A DNA stretch of 64,000 nt from Brevundimonas vesicularis NBRC 12165 (GTDB lineage: Bacteria; Pseudomonadota; Alphaproteobacteria; Caulobacterales; Caulobacteraceae), in NCBI RefSeq assembly GCF_001592205.1, contig NZ_BCWM01000014.1, forward strand, positions 1 to 64,000, given 5' to 3'. Both the position numbers and the translations under genes were made by a program. Under the pieces are notes generated by a model. It did not search any database. It was not told the DNA's origin and saw nothing but the letters and a program-made list of their open reading frames with translations. Below are positions 51,059 to 59,369 of the stretch, piece after piece (positions within the stretch are counted from its first letter, which is position 1; each line of letters begins with the position of its first letter).

Positions 51059-51592
51059 TCAGGCCAGCCACACCATCATGCGCGTATCGGCCTCGGCCCG
51101 ACGCGCCCGGCTCCACGCCCGGCGCGTCTCGCCGGTGTAGAGGAAGCCCGCCTTTTCCAGCACGCGGCCAGAGGCCGGATTGTCGGCGAAATGTCCGGCG
51201 ACCAGCGCCCGGCGCTTCCACTTGCGGCTGGCCCAGACCAGGGCGGCGTCCAGCGCCTCGGTGGCGAAGCCCCGACCCCAGTATTCGCGCCCGATCCAGT
51301 AGCCGGTTTCCGGCACCCGATCCTCGCCCTCGAACAGACCGATGACGCCGATGGGCCCCACGTCCTCATGGTCGATGACGAAGGTGTTGGCTCGCCTGGG
51401 ATCTTGCGAGGCGACCTGCAGCACGAAGTCGTCGGCGTCGCGCATCTGGAACGGATGCGGCATCCGCTTGGTCATGCGCGCGATGTCCAGGTCGTTGGCC
51501 AGGGCGGCGATGCGCGGCGCATCCTGGGGCGCGGGCGCGCGCAGGATCAGGCGCCGGGTCTCGACGACAGGAGAGGTTTCGATGACGCACAT
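51059..51592 (-). CDS. GNAT family N-acetyltransferase
   Basis: A 177-residue acetyltransferase of the RimJ/RimL-like branch. RRLILRAPAPQDAPRI is the usual opening strand-helix and GYWIGREYWGRGFATEAL contains the Q/RxxGxG/A-type acetyl-CoA loop (GRGFAT). NPASGRVLEKAGFLYTG is the C-terminal block. The substrate may be a protein N-terminus or small amine. ATG 51592 is preferred over the longer frame. A weak hairpin lies between it and rpmA. Confidence 0.88.
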   Translation of the reverse strand: MCVIETSPVVETRRLILRAPAPQDAPRIAALANDLDIARMTKRMPHPFQMRDADDFVLQVASQDPRRANTFVIDHEDVGPIGVIGLFEGEDRVPETGYWIGREYWGRGFATEALDAALVWASRKWKRRALVAGHFADNPASGRVLEKAGFLYTGETRRAWSRARRAEADTRMMVWLA

Positions 51593-51664
51593 GGGCGTTG
51601 CCTCGGATTGTCGACCATCTCCTTGAAGGGCTCGGACGGTCTTCGAGGCGGGGAAACGCAAACA

Positions 51665-51688
51665 GGGAGCCTGGTGATCCAGACTCCC
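51665..51688. terminator. Weak hairpin between rpmA and the GNAT gene
   Basis: GGGAG then CTGG pair with CCAG then CTCCC around a TGAT loop with one mismatch; minus-strand bases after it are TGTTTGCG. It lies 72 bases downstream of rpmA and could be its transcript end. T-tract is poor. Confidence 0.4.
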
Positions 51689-51759
51689 CGCGGATTATCA
51701 TCCCTGGTCCGGATCGGCTGCTGGCAGGAGCAACGCGATCCGGGAAGGTCCAGACTGCG

Positions 51760-52047
51760 TTACTCGGCGGCCATCGCCTGAGCGGCGTCGTCGTTGGCCG
51801 CGAGGATCGACACGTAACAACGGCCGCCACGTTTGGTGGTGAATTTCACAGCGCCGTTCGTCAGGGCGAACAGGGTGTGGTCGCGGCCCATGCCCATGTT
51901 CTCACCGGCGTGGAAGGTGGTGCCGCGTTGGCGCACGATGATGTTGCCGGCCAGCACGCGCTCGCCGCCATACTTCTTCACGCCAAGGCGCTTCGACTCA
52001 GAGTCGCGACCGTTACGCGACGAACCACCGGATTTCTTGTGAGCCAT
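51760..52047 (-). CDS. rpmA: 50S ribosomal protein L27
   Basis: A 95-residue bL27. The [20 protein letters not shown] opening reaches into the peptidyl-transferase centre, and [24 protein letters not shown] is highly conserved. It is downstream of rplU, as in most bacteria, with 96 bases between that include the hairpin motif copy 2. The leader hairpin ends 24 bases before the ATG. Confidence 0.98.
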   Translation of the reverse strand: MAHKKSGGSSRNGRDSESKRLGVKKYGGERVLAGNIIVRQRGTTFHAGENMGMGRDHTLFALTNGAVKFTTKRGGRCYVSILAANDDAAQAMAAE

Positions 52048-52071
52048 CTTGCCGCTCCGTACTTTCTTGGT

Positions 52072-52102
52072 GCGCTACCGGCCTTTCGGCCTACTTGAGC
52101 GC
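52072..52102 (-). promoter_or_regulatory. Hairpin leader motif, copy 2 (rplU-rpmA spacer)
   Basis: Read on the minus strand: GCGCT, CAAGTAG, a perfect GGCC-GAAA-GGCC inner stem-loop with a GNRA-type tetraloop, GGT, then AGCGC closing the outer stem. It is the most regular of the three copies. The bases after it, CACCAAGAAAGT, match those after the rsuA copy. It lies between rplU and rpmA, 24 bases before rpmA. Confidence 0.6.
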
Positions 52103-52143
52103 GTCCGTAACTTAGGTCTGGCGCCGAGGCGCCGGTGAATGTC

Positions 52144-52698
52144 TTAGGCTTCGTCGCCGGCGGCTTCAGCCTTGGGCGTGGCCTTCTTCTTAGCCGGAGC
52201 CTTCTTGGCGGGAGCCGAGCTCTCGACCACGACGCCCTTGACCTCGGCGCCGTCCACGTCTGTCACGACCGTCTCGGTCGAACCCAGCGAGGAGGTGGCG
52301 TCACGAGCGGCCAGGTTGCGAGCGCGCAGGTTGATCTCGGCCTTGGTGGTCAGATCGACCTTGCCGTCCCACTTGGCGGTCTCGCCGGCGCCTTCGATGC
52401 CGGTGATGCGCAGGACCGATTCCATCTGGCGATGGCCGTTCGTGCGGCGATAGCCCTGGCGACGGGTCTTCTTGAAGATCTTGATCTTCTCACCCTTGCG
52501 GGTCTCGACCAGGGTCGCGCCGACGAAGGCGCCGTCGATCAGGGGGGCACCCAGGGTCACGCCCTTGTCGCCGCCCAGCATCAGGACGCTGTCGAACTTC
52601 AGCTCGGCGCCGGCGTCGCCGTCGAGCTTTTCGACGACGATGGTGTCGCCCGGTTGGACCCGGTACTGCTTGCCGCCGGTCTTGATCACCGCGTACAT
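52144..52698 (-). CDS. rplU: 50S ribosomal protein L21 with C-terminal extension
   Basis: A 184-residue bL21. The first 103 residues are the usual protein (MYAVIKTGGKQYRVQPGDTI, RRTNGHRQMESVLRITGI). The remaining 80 residues are an extension, ending in a lysine/alanine-rich tail (PAKKAPAKKKATPKAEA), found in related alphaproteobacteria but not in E. coli. The tail may contact rRNA. It is the first gene of rplU-rpmA; an intrinsic-terminator-like hairpin precedes it. Confidence 0.97.
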   Translation of the reverse strand: MYAVIKTGGKQYRVQPGDTIVVEKLDGDAGAELKFDSVLMLGGDKGVTLGAPLIDGAFVGATLVETRKGEKIKIFKKTRRQGYRRTNGHRQMESVLRITGIEGAGETAKWDGKVDLTTKAEINLRARNLAARDATSSLGSTETVVTDVDGAEVKGVVVESSAPAKKAPAKKKATPKAEAAGDEA

Positions 52699-52720
52699 GT
52701 TGAAGCCTCAGCGCAAACGC

Positions 52721-52757
52721 AAAAAAAGATACGCCCCCGGAGAGGGCCCCGGCGGCG
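52721..52757 (-). terminator. Terminator-like hairpin in front of rplU
   Basis: On the minus strand CGCCGCCGG pairs with CCGGGGGCG (8 of 9 positions, one G-G mismatch) around an 8-base loop, followed by TAT C and seven T residues. It lies 23 bases before the rplU ATG and 101 bases after the hpt stop. It could end the hpt transcript, or attenuate rplU transcription as part of its leader. Confidence 0.7.
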
Positions 52758-52858
52758 AAGAGCGGCGACATATACGGAAGGGTGTCGGAGAGTCAACGCC
52801 GAACCGGGCGGAAATTCAGCCCCGGACGGATTATCCCCGCTGTCGCCGCGCCTTGAAC

Positions 52859-53392
52859 TCAGTCCAGGGCGCAGATGTCCGGCAGGCCCCTCAGCGTCCC
52901 GGCGTGGTCCAGGCCATAGCCAACCAGAAAGCGGTTCGGCGCCTCCCAGCCGACGAAGTCCGGCTCGGGCGCGCGGGGCTTGGGCCAAGGCTTCCTCGCG
53001 AAGACGCAGGTCAGCACTTCGGACGCGCCGGCGTCCTTGGCGATGCGCACGGCCTCGGCCAGCGACAGGCCGGTGTCGAACACGTCGTCCAGTATAAGGA
53101 CGCGGCGGCCCGCGATCGGGCGCTGGAACGGCGCGTAGACGTCGATCCGGCCCCGGCTGGTCTGCTCGTCGCCGTAGGAGGCCAGCCACAGGGCGTCGAA
53201 ACGGACGTTGCGGCCGACGCGCGACAGGGCGCGGGTCAGGTCGGCGGCGAACCACAGGCCGCCGGTCAGCAGCACGGCGGCGACCGTATCGTCGTCGATG
53301 ACGGGCGCGATGCGCTGGGCCAGGTCGGCGACGATGCGCGCCACCTCGGCCTCGGACAGAAGAACGGTCGGCGTCGGGGAGGGATCAGCCAT
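52859..53392 (-). CDS. hpt: Hypoxanthine(-guanine) phosphoribosyltransferase
   Basis: A 177-residue type I PRTase. VLILDDVFDTGLSL is the PRPP-binding loop at residues 98-111; ALWLASYGDEQTSRG carries the flexible-loop SYG motif, and WEAPNRFLVGYGLDHAG the C-terminal purine-binding region. It salvages hypoxanthine or guanine into nucleotides. ATG 53392 overlaps the 3' end of the DUF3426 gene by 8 bases and is preferred over a much longer frame. Confidence 0.93.
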   Translation of the reverse strand: MADPSPTPTVLLSEAEVARIVADLAQRIAPVIDDDTVAAVLLTGGLWFAADLTRALSRVGRNVRFDALWLASYGDEQTSRGRIDVYAPFQRPIAGRRVLILDDVFDTGLSLAEAVRIAKDAGASEVLTCVFARKPWPKPRAPEPDFVGWEAPNRFLVGYGLDHAGTLRGLPDICALD

Positions 53393-54323
53393 GATGCGAG
53401 GCCGATACCGCCTCACCATGCCCCTTGTCCACAGCCCCGACCGGTCGCGCGTCGATCGGCGCGGCCGTGTTCGGCGCCTCGGCGCCGGGCGCCGTCGCCG
53501 AGCGCAGTCCTTGAGAGGTTTCGGCGGCGGGCTGCGTCGCGTGCGCGGGCGCGGCCTTCGCATCATGTCCGCCGTGTTCAGCTAGGGGGTTGGCAGGCGA
53601 AGGGCTGGCCGGCGCGAAGTCGACGCCGATCCCGGCCCCGTGGCCGCCCGGATCGGGGATCAGGGCGGCGAAACCCTGGACCTTGCCCGGCAGGACCGGC
53701 GCCGCGTCGATCTTTACGATCTTGAACCCGACCTCGGCGCCGGCGGCGTCCAGCAGGGCCACGCGAATCGGTGGCGAGACGATCTCGACGTCGCGCACAT
53801 TGCGGATGGCGCCGGACACCACGACCATGCCGGGATGGTTCGGCGCAGCCTTGGCCGTCAGGGCTTCGAAGTCCAACCCGACCGGATTGACCGGCGCGCC
53901 GAAGAATTTGTAGGCCGAAGCGGCCCGGGGGAAGGCCTGAACGATCTCGACGCGGAACAGGAAGGCCGAAACGATCAGGCCGATGAAGACGCTGGCCAGA
54001 CCCGCCCAGATCACGCCCTGGGTGGCGGCGCGGCGCAGCTTCTTCTGGCGATCGGCGCGGGCGCGGAACGCCCGGGGCAACTCCGGCGCCGGCGTTTCGG
54101 CCAGGCTGGCCGCGGTCGGCGCGGGATCGGGTTCGGGCGGGGTTGCAGGCGTGGCGGCGGCAGCGACCGCCGGGTCGGGCGTCAAGGTCAGTTCCAGCGG
54201 CTCGTCGGGTGTCGCGCGCCAGACTTCGCCGCACGATTGGCAGCGCACCTTGCGGCCTTCGGAGCCGATGGCTTCGTCACGAATGAAATAGCTGGTGGCG
54301 CAGGCGGGGCAGGTCAGTATCAT
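53385..54323 (-). CDS. MJ0042-type zinc-ribbon protein with DUF3426 domain
   Basis: A 312-residue membrane protein. The N-terminal zinc ribbon has CPACATSYFI and CQSCGEVW (four Cys, residues 5-8 and 29-32), a Pro/Ala-rich linker, one transmembrane helix (about residues 103-125) and a periplasmic DUF3426 domain with GAIRNVRDVEI. The last 60 residues are low-complexity, Ala/His-rich. Function of the family is unknown. Its stop overlaps hpt. It is divergent from ftsE; in alphaproteobacteria this gene is commonly next to ftsEX. Confidence 0.85.
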   Translation of the reverse strand: MILTCPACATSYFIRDEAIGSEGRKVRCQSCGEVWRATPDEPLELTLTPDPAVAAAATPATPPEPDPAPTAASLAETPAPELPRAFRARADRQKKLRRAATQGVIWAGLASVFIGLIVSAFLFRVEIVQAFPRAASAYKFFGAPVNPVGLDFEALTAKAAPNHPGMVVVSGAIRNVRDVEIVSPPIRVALLDAAGAEVGFKIVKIDAAPVLPGKVQGFAALIPDPGGHGAGIGVDFAPASPSPANPLAEHGGHDAKAAPAHATQPAAETSQGLRSATAPGAEAPNTAAPIDARPVGAVDKGHGEAVSASHHG

Positions 54324-54394
54324 GTGGCTGACTGCGAGGCTGTCGCCCCCTCCCGTAAGGCGCGACGCCGCGCCCTGTTCCTGAAACACATACC

Positions 54395-55105
54395 ATGCCG
54401 TCCTCGTCCGCCGAACCCGCCGCTATGACCGAGACCGTTCGCCTGTCCGGCGTCGGCTTCGGCTATGTCGGCGCGCCCGACGTGCTGCGGGACGTTAACC
54501 TCATTTTGCCGCGCGGCTCTTTCCACTTTCTTACCGGGCCGTCCGGGGCCGGAAAGTCTTCGCTGCTGCGTCTGCTGACGCTGGCGGACCAACCCCGAAC
54601 GGGAACCCTCCGCCTGTTCGGATCGGATGTCACGCGCATCGATCGTCGCGACATCCCGGCCTTTCGGCGGCGGATGGGCGTGGTGTTCCAGGACTTCCGC
54701 CTGCTGGACCACCTGTCGGCCTTCGACAATGTCGCCCTGCCCTTGCGGCTCGCGGGCGGATCCGAGGCCGAGTACGCCGACGACGTGCGCGAGATGCTGA
54801 AATGGGTGGGCCTGGGTCGCCGGATGGACGCTCGCCCCCCCGCCCTGTCCGGCGGCGAGAAGCAGCGCCTGGCCATCGCCCGAGCCGTCATCACCCGCCC
54901 CGGCCTGATCGTGGCGGACGAACCGACCGGCAGCGTGGACGCCGTGATGGCCGACAAGCTGCTGCGGCTGTTCCAGTCGCTGAACAAGCTGGGGGCCACC
55001 GTCCTGATCGCCAGCCATGACGAGGCCCTGGCCCAGCGGTCGGGCGCGCGCGTCTTGAGGCTGGAGGCCGGACGGCTCAGCGAACCCTCGCGGGCCGCCG
55101 CATGA
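54395..55105 (+). CDS. ftsE: Cell division ATP-binding protein FtsE
   Basis: A 236-residue ABC ATPase. Walker A GPSGAGKSS is at residues 48-56, the Q-loop in VVFQDFRLLDHL, signature LSGGEKQR, and Walker B LIVADEPTGSVD (canonical form ends GNLD). With FtsX it transmits ATP hydrolysis across the membrane to activate peptidoglycan hydrolases at the septum. The start is uncertain: ATG 54395 or ATG 54425, neither with a good ribosome-binding site. It overlaps ftsX by ATGA. Confidence 0.93.
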   Translation: MPSSSAEPAAMTETVRLSGVGFGYVGAPDVLRDVNLILPRGSFHFLTGPSGAGKSSLLRLLTLADQPRTGTLRLFGSDVTRIDRRDIPAFRRRMGVVFQDFRLLDHLSAFDNVALPLRLAGGSEAEYADDVREMLKWVGLGRRMDARPPALSGGEKQRLAIARAVITRPGLIVADEPTGSVDAVMADKLLRLFQSLNKLGATVLIASHDEALAQRSGARVLRLEAGRLSEPSRAAA

Positions 55106-56016
55106 TCCGCCTGTCCGACTTCAGCCTCTCCAGCCGCCGGCCCGGCCTGCTGCCGCCCGCCGCGGCCGGCGAGCCGTGGCTGATGACCGTCATCGCCGTC
55201 CTGTGCTTTTTGGCCTGTCTCGCGGCCGTCGCCGCCTCCGCCGCCGACCGCGCCGCGCACGGCTGGGCCCGACAGCTGGGCGCGGAGGCCACCGTGCAGG
55301 TCCGTCCCCGCGTCGGGGAAACCGGCGACACCGCCGCCGCGCGCGCGGCCGAGACCTTGTCGGGCGTGGATGGGGTGGAGGAGGCCGCCGCCCTGAGCCG
55401 CAAGGCGGCCGAGGACCTGCTGCGCCCCTGGCTCGGCGACGCAGTCTTGCCCGATCTGCCCCTGCCCCATCTGGTGACCGTGCGGTTGAACCGCGACGCC
55501 CCCGCCAGCGCCGTCACCCTGAGCCGCGCCCTGGCCGAGGCCGGACTGGACGCCACGGTGGACGATCACAGCCTGTGGCGCGGCGAGGTCGAGCGGTCCG
55601 CCGGCATGATCACGGTCCTGGCCGGCGCCGCCTTCCTGGCCGTCGCCTTCGCTGCGGCCGCCGCCATCGCCTATGCGACCCGGGCGGGGTTGGCGGCGGG
55701 TCAAGGCGTGATCGAGACCCTGAGCCTGAACGGCGCGACCGACGGCGCCATCGCCTGGCTGTTCCAGCGGCGGTTCGGCCTTATGGCGGCCGGCGCGGGC
55801 GCGATCGGCGCCGGACTGGCGGCGGTCCTTCTGATCCTCCTGCGGTTCATCGGCGGATCGGGCGGCCTGACGGCGGCCCTGCCGATCAGCTGGAGCGACC
55901 TGGCGTTGCTCTCGCCTTGCCCGCTGCTCGCGGCTACGGTTGCGGTTCTCGCGGCGAGATTCGCCGCCATGCGAATGCTGGCTTCAGGACGGCCGACAGA
56001 GGGAGGGGGCGCATGA
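55102..56016 (+). CDS. ftsX: Cell division protein FtsX
   Basis: A 304-residue membrane partner of FtsE. An N-terminal helix (about residues 27-47) is followed by a large periplasmic domain (residues 48-165), then three C-terminal helices with the FtsX/MacB-type GVIETLSLNGATDGAIAWLF loop that contacts FtsE. The layout matches FtsX although sequence identity in this family is low. It starts in the ftsE stop and its stop overlaps the next gene (ATGA), making a three-gene coupled unit. Confidence 0.92.
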   Translation: MIRLSDFSLSSRRPGLLPPAAAGEPWLMTVIAVLCFLACLAAVAASAADRAAHGWARQLGAEATVQVRPRVGETGDTAAARAAETLSGVDGVEEAAALSRKAAEDLLRPWLGDAVLPDLPLPHLVTVRLNRDAPASAVTLSRALAEAGLDATVDDHSLWRGEVERSAGMITVLAGAAFLAVAFAAAAAIAYATRAGLAAGQGVIETLSLNGATDGAIAWLFQRRFGLMAAGAGAIGAGLAAVLLILLRFIGGSGGLTAALPISWSDLALLSPCPLLAATVAVLAARFAAMRMLASGRPTEGGGA

Positions 56017-56657
56017 GACTGTTGAGCGTCATCTTCATCGCCGGTCTGATCTGGCTGGTCGGCCTGTTCGCCTTCGCCCACCGGGTGCGCGAACTGACGC
56101 CGGCCGACGACCCCGCCCGCGCCGACGCCATCGTGGCCCTCACCGGTCCGTCGTCCGAGCGGGTCAACACCGCCATCCGCCTGCTGGAACAGGGCAAGGG
56201 CGAGCGGGTGCTGATCTCCGGCGTCAATCGCGAGGTGCGCCGTCAGGAGCTGCGCGAGCTGACGCCCGGCTCCAGCCGTCTGTTCAACTGCTGCGTCGAC
56301 CTGGGCTTCGAGGCCGAGGACACCGTCGGCAACGCCCAGGAGATCGCCGCCTGGAGCCGCGCCAAGGGTTATCGCAGCCTGATCGTCGTGACCTCCGACT
56401 ATCATATGCCGCGTTCGCTGGTCGAAATCCGGGGCCAGCTGCCGGGCGTGAAACTGACGCCCTACGCCATCTCCACCCCGTCGCTGGACAATGCGCGCTG
56501 GTGGCGGGCGGCGGTGACCGCGCGTCGGATGACGCTGGAATATATGAAATACCTCGCCGTCCTGGGCCGTGAGGGCGTGCGCCGCATCACCCGCGACCGG
56601 CCCGCCGCCGTACCGGCCGAGAGCGAAACCGCCCCTGACGAAAAGGCCGCGTCCTAA
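56013..56657 (+). CDS. DUF218 (YdcF-like) envelope protein
   Basis: A 214-residue protein with one N-terminal membrane anchor and a DUF218 domain: ADAIVALTGPSSERV, LLEQGKGERVLISG, DTVGNAQEIAAW and VVTSDYHMPRS are its usual motifs. Members such as SanA and YdcF are linked to envelope barrier function, and ElyC to lipid-carrier metabolism. ATG 56013 follows GGGAGGGGG and overlaps the ftsX stop. A Pro/Ala/Glu-rich tail ends it at the base before the plsC GTG. Confidence 0.88.
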   Translation: MRLLSVIFIAGLIWLVGLFAFAHRVRELTPADDPARADAIVALTGPSSERVNTAIRLLEQGKGERVLISGVNREVRRQELRELTPGSSRLFNCCVDLGFEAEDTVGNAQEIAAWSRAKGYRSLIVVTSDYHMPRSLVEIRGQLPGVKLTPYAISTPSLDNARWWRAAVTARRMTLEYMKYLAVLGREGVRRITRDRPAAVPAESETAPDEKAAS

Positions 56658-57395
56658 GTGAACACCCTGCGTTCCCTGATCTTTACCGCCTGGCTCTATT
56701 TGTCGATGCCGATCATCGCCATCGGCCTGTCGCCGGTCCTGCTGCTGCCGCACCGCTATGTGCAGGGCGTGTGCAAGCTGTGGGCGAAGATCGTCCTGTT
56801 CGGCCTGCGCTGGATCGCGGGGGTCAAGGTCGAGGTGCGCGGGTTGGAGCACGCGCCGTCCGGCGCCGCCCTGATCGCGTCCAAACACCAGGGGATGCTG
56901 GACATCGTGGCCCTGCTGGCCGTCCTGCCCGACGCCTGTTTCGTGATGAAAAAGGAGCTGATGCCTCTGCCCTTCTTCGGCTGGTTCGCCTGGAAGGCCA
57001 AGATGATCGCAGTGGATCGCGCGGGCCACGCCAAGGCGCTGAAGGACATGACACGACAGGCGCGCGACCGCCTGTCCGAAGGCCGCCAGATCGTCATCTT
57101 CCCCGAGGGCACGCGCAACGATCCGGGCGTGCCTGGCGACTACAAGCCCGGCGTCGCCGCCATCTATCGCGATCTGGAAGGCCCCTGCTGGCCCGTCGCC
57201 ACCAACTCCGGCGTCCACTGGCCGGCCCACGGCTTCCGCCGCTATCCCGGCACGGTCGTGTTCGAATTTCTTGAGCCGATCCCGGCCCAGCTGAAGCGTG
57301 GGGCCATGATGGCGTTGCTGGAAAGTCGCATAGAGACGGCGTCGTTGGCGCTGCTGGAGCCAAAGGCCCAGCTTGCGCATTCTGAACCGGCCTGA
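56658..57395 (+). CDS. plsC: 1-acyl-sn-glycerol-3-phosphate acyltransferase
   Basis: A 245-residue acyltransferase. SKHQGMLD holds the catalytic HxxxxD; VMKKELMPLPFFGW, FPEGTR and WPVATNSG are motifs II-IV. It converts lysophosphatidate to phosphatidate at the inner membrane. One N-terminal helix is present. The GTG start comes directly after the DUF218 stop with no gap, so all four genes from ftsE form a single coupled run connecting division and lipid synthesis. Confidence 0.93.
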   Translation: MNTLRSLIFTAWLYLSMPIIAIGLSPVLLLPHRYVQGVCKLWAKIVLFGLRWIAGVKVEVRGLEHAPSGAALIASKHQGMLDIVALLAVLPDACFVMKKELMPLPFFGWFAWKAKMIAVDRAGHAKALKDMTRQARDRLSEGRQIVIFPEGTRNDPGVPGDYKPGVAAIYRDLEGPCWPVATNSGVHWPAHGFRRYPGTVVFEFLEPIPAQLKRGAMMALLESRIETASLALLEPKAQLAHSEPA

Positions 57396-57430
57396 CCTCC
57401 CCGCTCGGGCGCCATTCATGGAAACGCCCG

Positions 57431-58210
57431 ATGCTTCGCCCCCTTCTGCTCTCCGTCGCCTTCGCCGCTGTCGCCGGCTCCGCCCTGGCCCAGTCGCAAC
57501 CCTACGAGCAGATCAGGCCCGCCCCCCAGAACTGGACCGTCGATCTCGGCGCGGGCGTCCTTTATCGCAACGACTCCAACGGTGACACGGGCTCCAAGAC
57601 GACGGTCGCCCCGTGGGTCTCGGCCAACTATCGCGACCTGGTCTATCTGAACCCGATCGACGGCCTGGGCTGGAACGCGATCAAGACCGCCGACTTCCGC
57701 GCCGGTCTGCAACTGCGCCCGCGCTTCTCGGCCGATGATATCGAAGGCCTGACGCTGGATCGTCCGGGCTTCGGCGCGGACCTGGCTGCCTACGCCTACA
57801 AGCGTCTGCCCGGCAATGTGGTGGTCGGCGGTCGGATCAGCCGCGACGTGTCCGACGTCAGCGAGGGCACGGAATACTACGCCTCGATCGGCCATCAGCG
57901 CGTGACGTCGGTCGGCCTTCTGAACGCCTCGGCCTATGTGCGCGGCGGCGATTCCAAACTGGCCGACGCCTACTATGGCGTCAGCACCGCCGAAGCGGCC
58001 GCCAACGGCATCAGCGCCTATTCCCCCCGCGGCGGGCTTCAGGGCGCGGGCGCCAGCCTGGTCCTGCTGGTCCCGATCGGTGACAAATGGGGCGCCGGGG
58101 CCTTGCTCAACTACGAACGTCGCCTGGGCGACGTGGCCGACAGCCCCCTGTCGCAAAGCGACGACGCCGTCCGCACCGGCGTCTTCATCGCCCGTCGCTT
58201 CGGCGGCTGA
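57431..58210 (+). CDS. MipA/OmpV-type outer-membrane protein
   Basis: A 259-residue exported protein with a signal peptide (cleaved after SALAQ) and a series of amphipathic strands ending in Phe-rich FIARRFGG, as in barrels. NWTVDLGAGVLYRNDS, LRPRFSADDIEGL and GAGALLNYERRLGDVADSPL fit the MipA/OmpV family. The role is outer-membrane scaffolding or transport; MipA in E. coli interacts with murein enzymes. A symmetrical terminator follows. Confidence 0.85.
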   Translation: MLRPLLLSVAFAAVAGSALAQSQPYEQIRPAPQNWTVDLGAGVLYRNDSNGDTGSKTTVAPWVSANYRDLVYLNPIDGLGWNAIKTADFRAGLQLRPRFSADDIEGLTLDRPGFGADLAAYAYKRLPGNVVVGGRISRDVSDVSEGTEYYASIGHQRVTSVGLLNASAYVRGGDSKLADAYYGVSTAEAAANGISAYSPRGGLQGAGASLVLLVPIGDKWGAGALLNYERRLGDVADSPLSQSDDAVRTGVFIARRFGG

Positions 58211-58217
58211 TAGCAAT

Positions 58218-58248
58218 GCGGCGGCTGCGAATGCGGCCGCCGCTTTTT
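58218..58248 (+). terminator. Rho-independent terminator after the MipA-type gene
   Basis: GCGGCGGC (58218-58225) pairs with GCCGCCGC (58236-58243) around a 10-base loop and is followed by five T residues. It lies between the convergent MipA-type and hisC genes; the T-tract is on the plus strand. Confidence 0.88.
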
Positions 58249-58257
58249 GCCCTTTGA

Positions 58258-59355
58258 TCAGGTGGCCGCGAACTCGCTGAGCGCGTCGATGACGGCGCGG
58301 TTCTGGTCTTCGGTGCCGATGGTGATGCGCAGGGCCTGCGGCAGGCCGTAGCCGCCGACGGGGCGGACGATGATGCCCTTGGTGTTCAGATAGTCGTTGG
58401 CGGCGCCGGCGCGCTCGGGGCTGTCGAACAGCACCAGCACGAAGTTGCCGGCGCTGGGCAGGACGTTCAGCCCAAAGCCGCGAAGGGCCTGGGTCAGGCG
58501 CGGCTTCCAGTTCGAGATCAGATCGCGCGACGCCGTCTGGTGCGCTTCGTCCGACAGAGCGGCGGTCGCCGCTTCCAGCCCCGGCACCGAGACGTTGAAC
58601 GGCAGGCGGATGCGGTCGATGGCCTCGGCGACCTTCAGCGGCGCATAGCCGAAACCGATGCGCAAACCGCCCAGACCGTGGATCTTGGAGAAGGTGCGGG
58701 TGACGACGATGTTCTCGGCGTCCTTGGCCAGCGGGAACGCGGTTTCCCAGTCGGCCTCGGTCACATATTCCGCATAGGCCTCGTCCACGACCAGGATGAT
58801 GTGGGCCGGAAGCGCCGCGTGCAGGCGGCGGATTTCCGCGCCCGTATTGTAGCTGCCGGTCGGGTTGGACGGATTGGAGACGTAGACAATCTTGGTGCGG
58901 TCATCGACCTGAGCCAGGAGCGCATCGACCTCGGCCTTGAAGTTCGGCTCGGGCGCCAGCTTGACCTGGGCTTCGCAGCCCAGGGCACTGATGCGGTAGG
59001 CGAGGAAGCCGTACTGGCCGCAGACGATGTTGTCGCCCGCCGTTAGATAGGTCTGGTTCAACAGGGCGAAGACCTCGTCCGAGCCATTGCCGAAGATCAG
59101 CCGCTCAGGCTCCAGCCCGTGCAGTTCCGACACCGCATTCCGCAGCTTGGTCGCCCGGCCGTCGGGATAGATGTGAATGTTCTTGACCGCCGCCTCATAG
59201 GCCGCGCGCGCCTTTTCGCCCGCGCCCAGCATGTTCTCGTTGGAGGACAGCTTCATCGGCTCGGCGACGCCGGCGATGGACGACTTGCCGCCGACATAGG
59301 GGGCGATGTCGAGGATGCCGGGCTTGGGGGCAGGGCCGTGTGTCGCGTCGGTCAT
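58258..59355 (-). CDS. hisC: Histidinol-phosphate / aromatic aminotransferase
   Basis: A 365-residue fold-type I aminotransferase. SSNENMLG at residue 36, NPSNPTGSYN, VVDEAYAEYV and RTFSKIHGLGGLRIGF with the PLP lysine are the HisC motifs. It makes L-histidinol phosphate; members in alphaproteobacteria also transaminate aromatic amino acids, and the neighbouring possible chorismate-mutase-like gene would fit a role in tyrosine/phenylalanine synthesis. It is followed by a terminator of the convergent gene. Confidence 0.92.
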   Translation of the reverse strand: MTDATHGPAPKPGILDIAPYVGGKSSIAGVAEPMKLSSNENMLGAGEKARAAYEAAVKNIHIYPDGRATKLRNAVSELHGLEPERLIFGNGSDEVFALLNQTYLTAGDNIVCGQYGFLAYRISALGCEAQVKLAPEPNFKAEVDALLAQVDDRTKIVYVSNPSNPTGSYNTGAEIRRLHAALPAHIILVVDEAYAEYVTEADWETAFPLAKDAENIVVTRTFSKIHGLGGLRIGFGYAPLKVAEAIDRIRLPFNVSVPGLEAATAALSDEAHQTASRDLISNWKPRLTQALRGFGLNVLPSAGNFVLVLFDSPERAGAANDYLNTKGIIVRPVGGYGLPQALRITIGTEDQNRAVIDALSEFAAT

Positions 59356-59369
59356 GGAAAGCCTTGATC

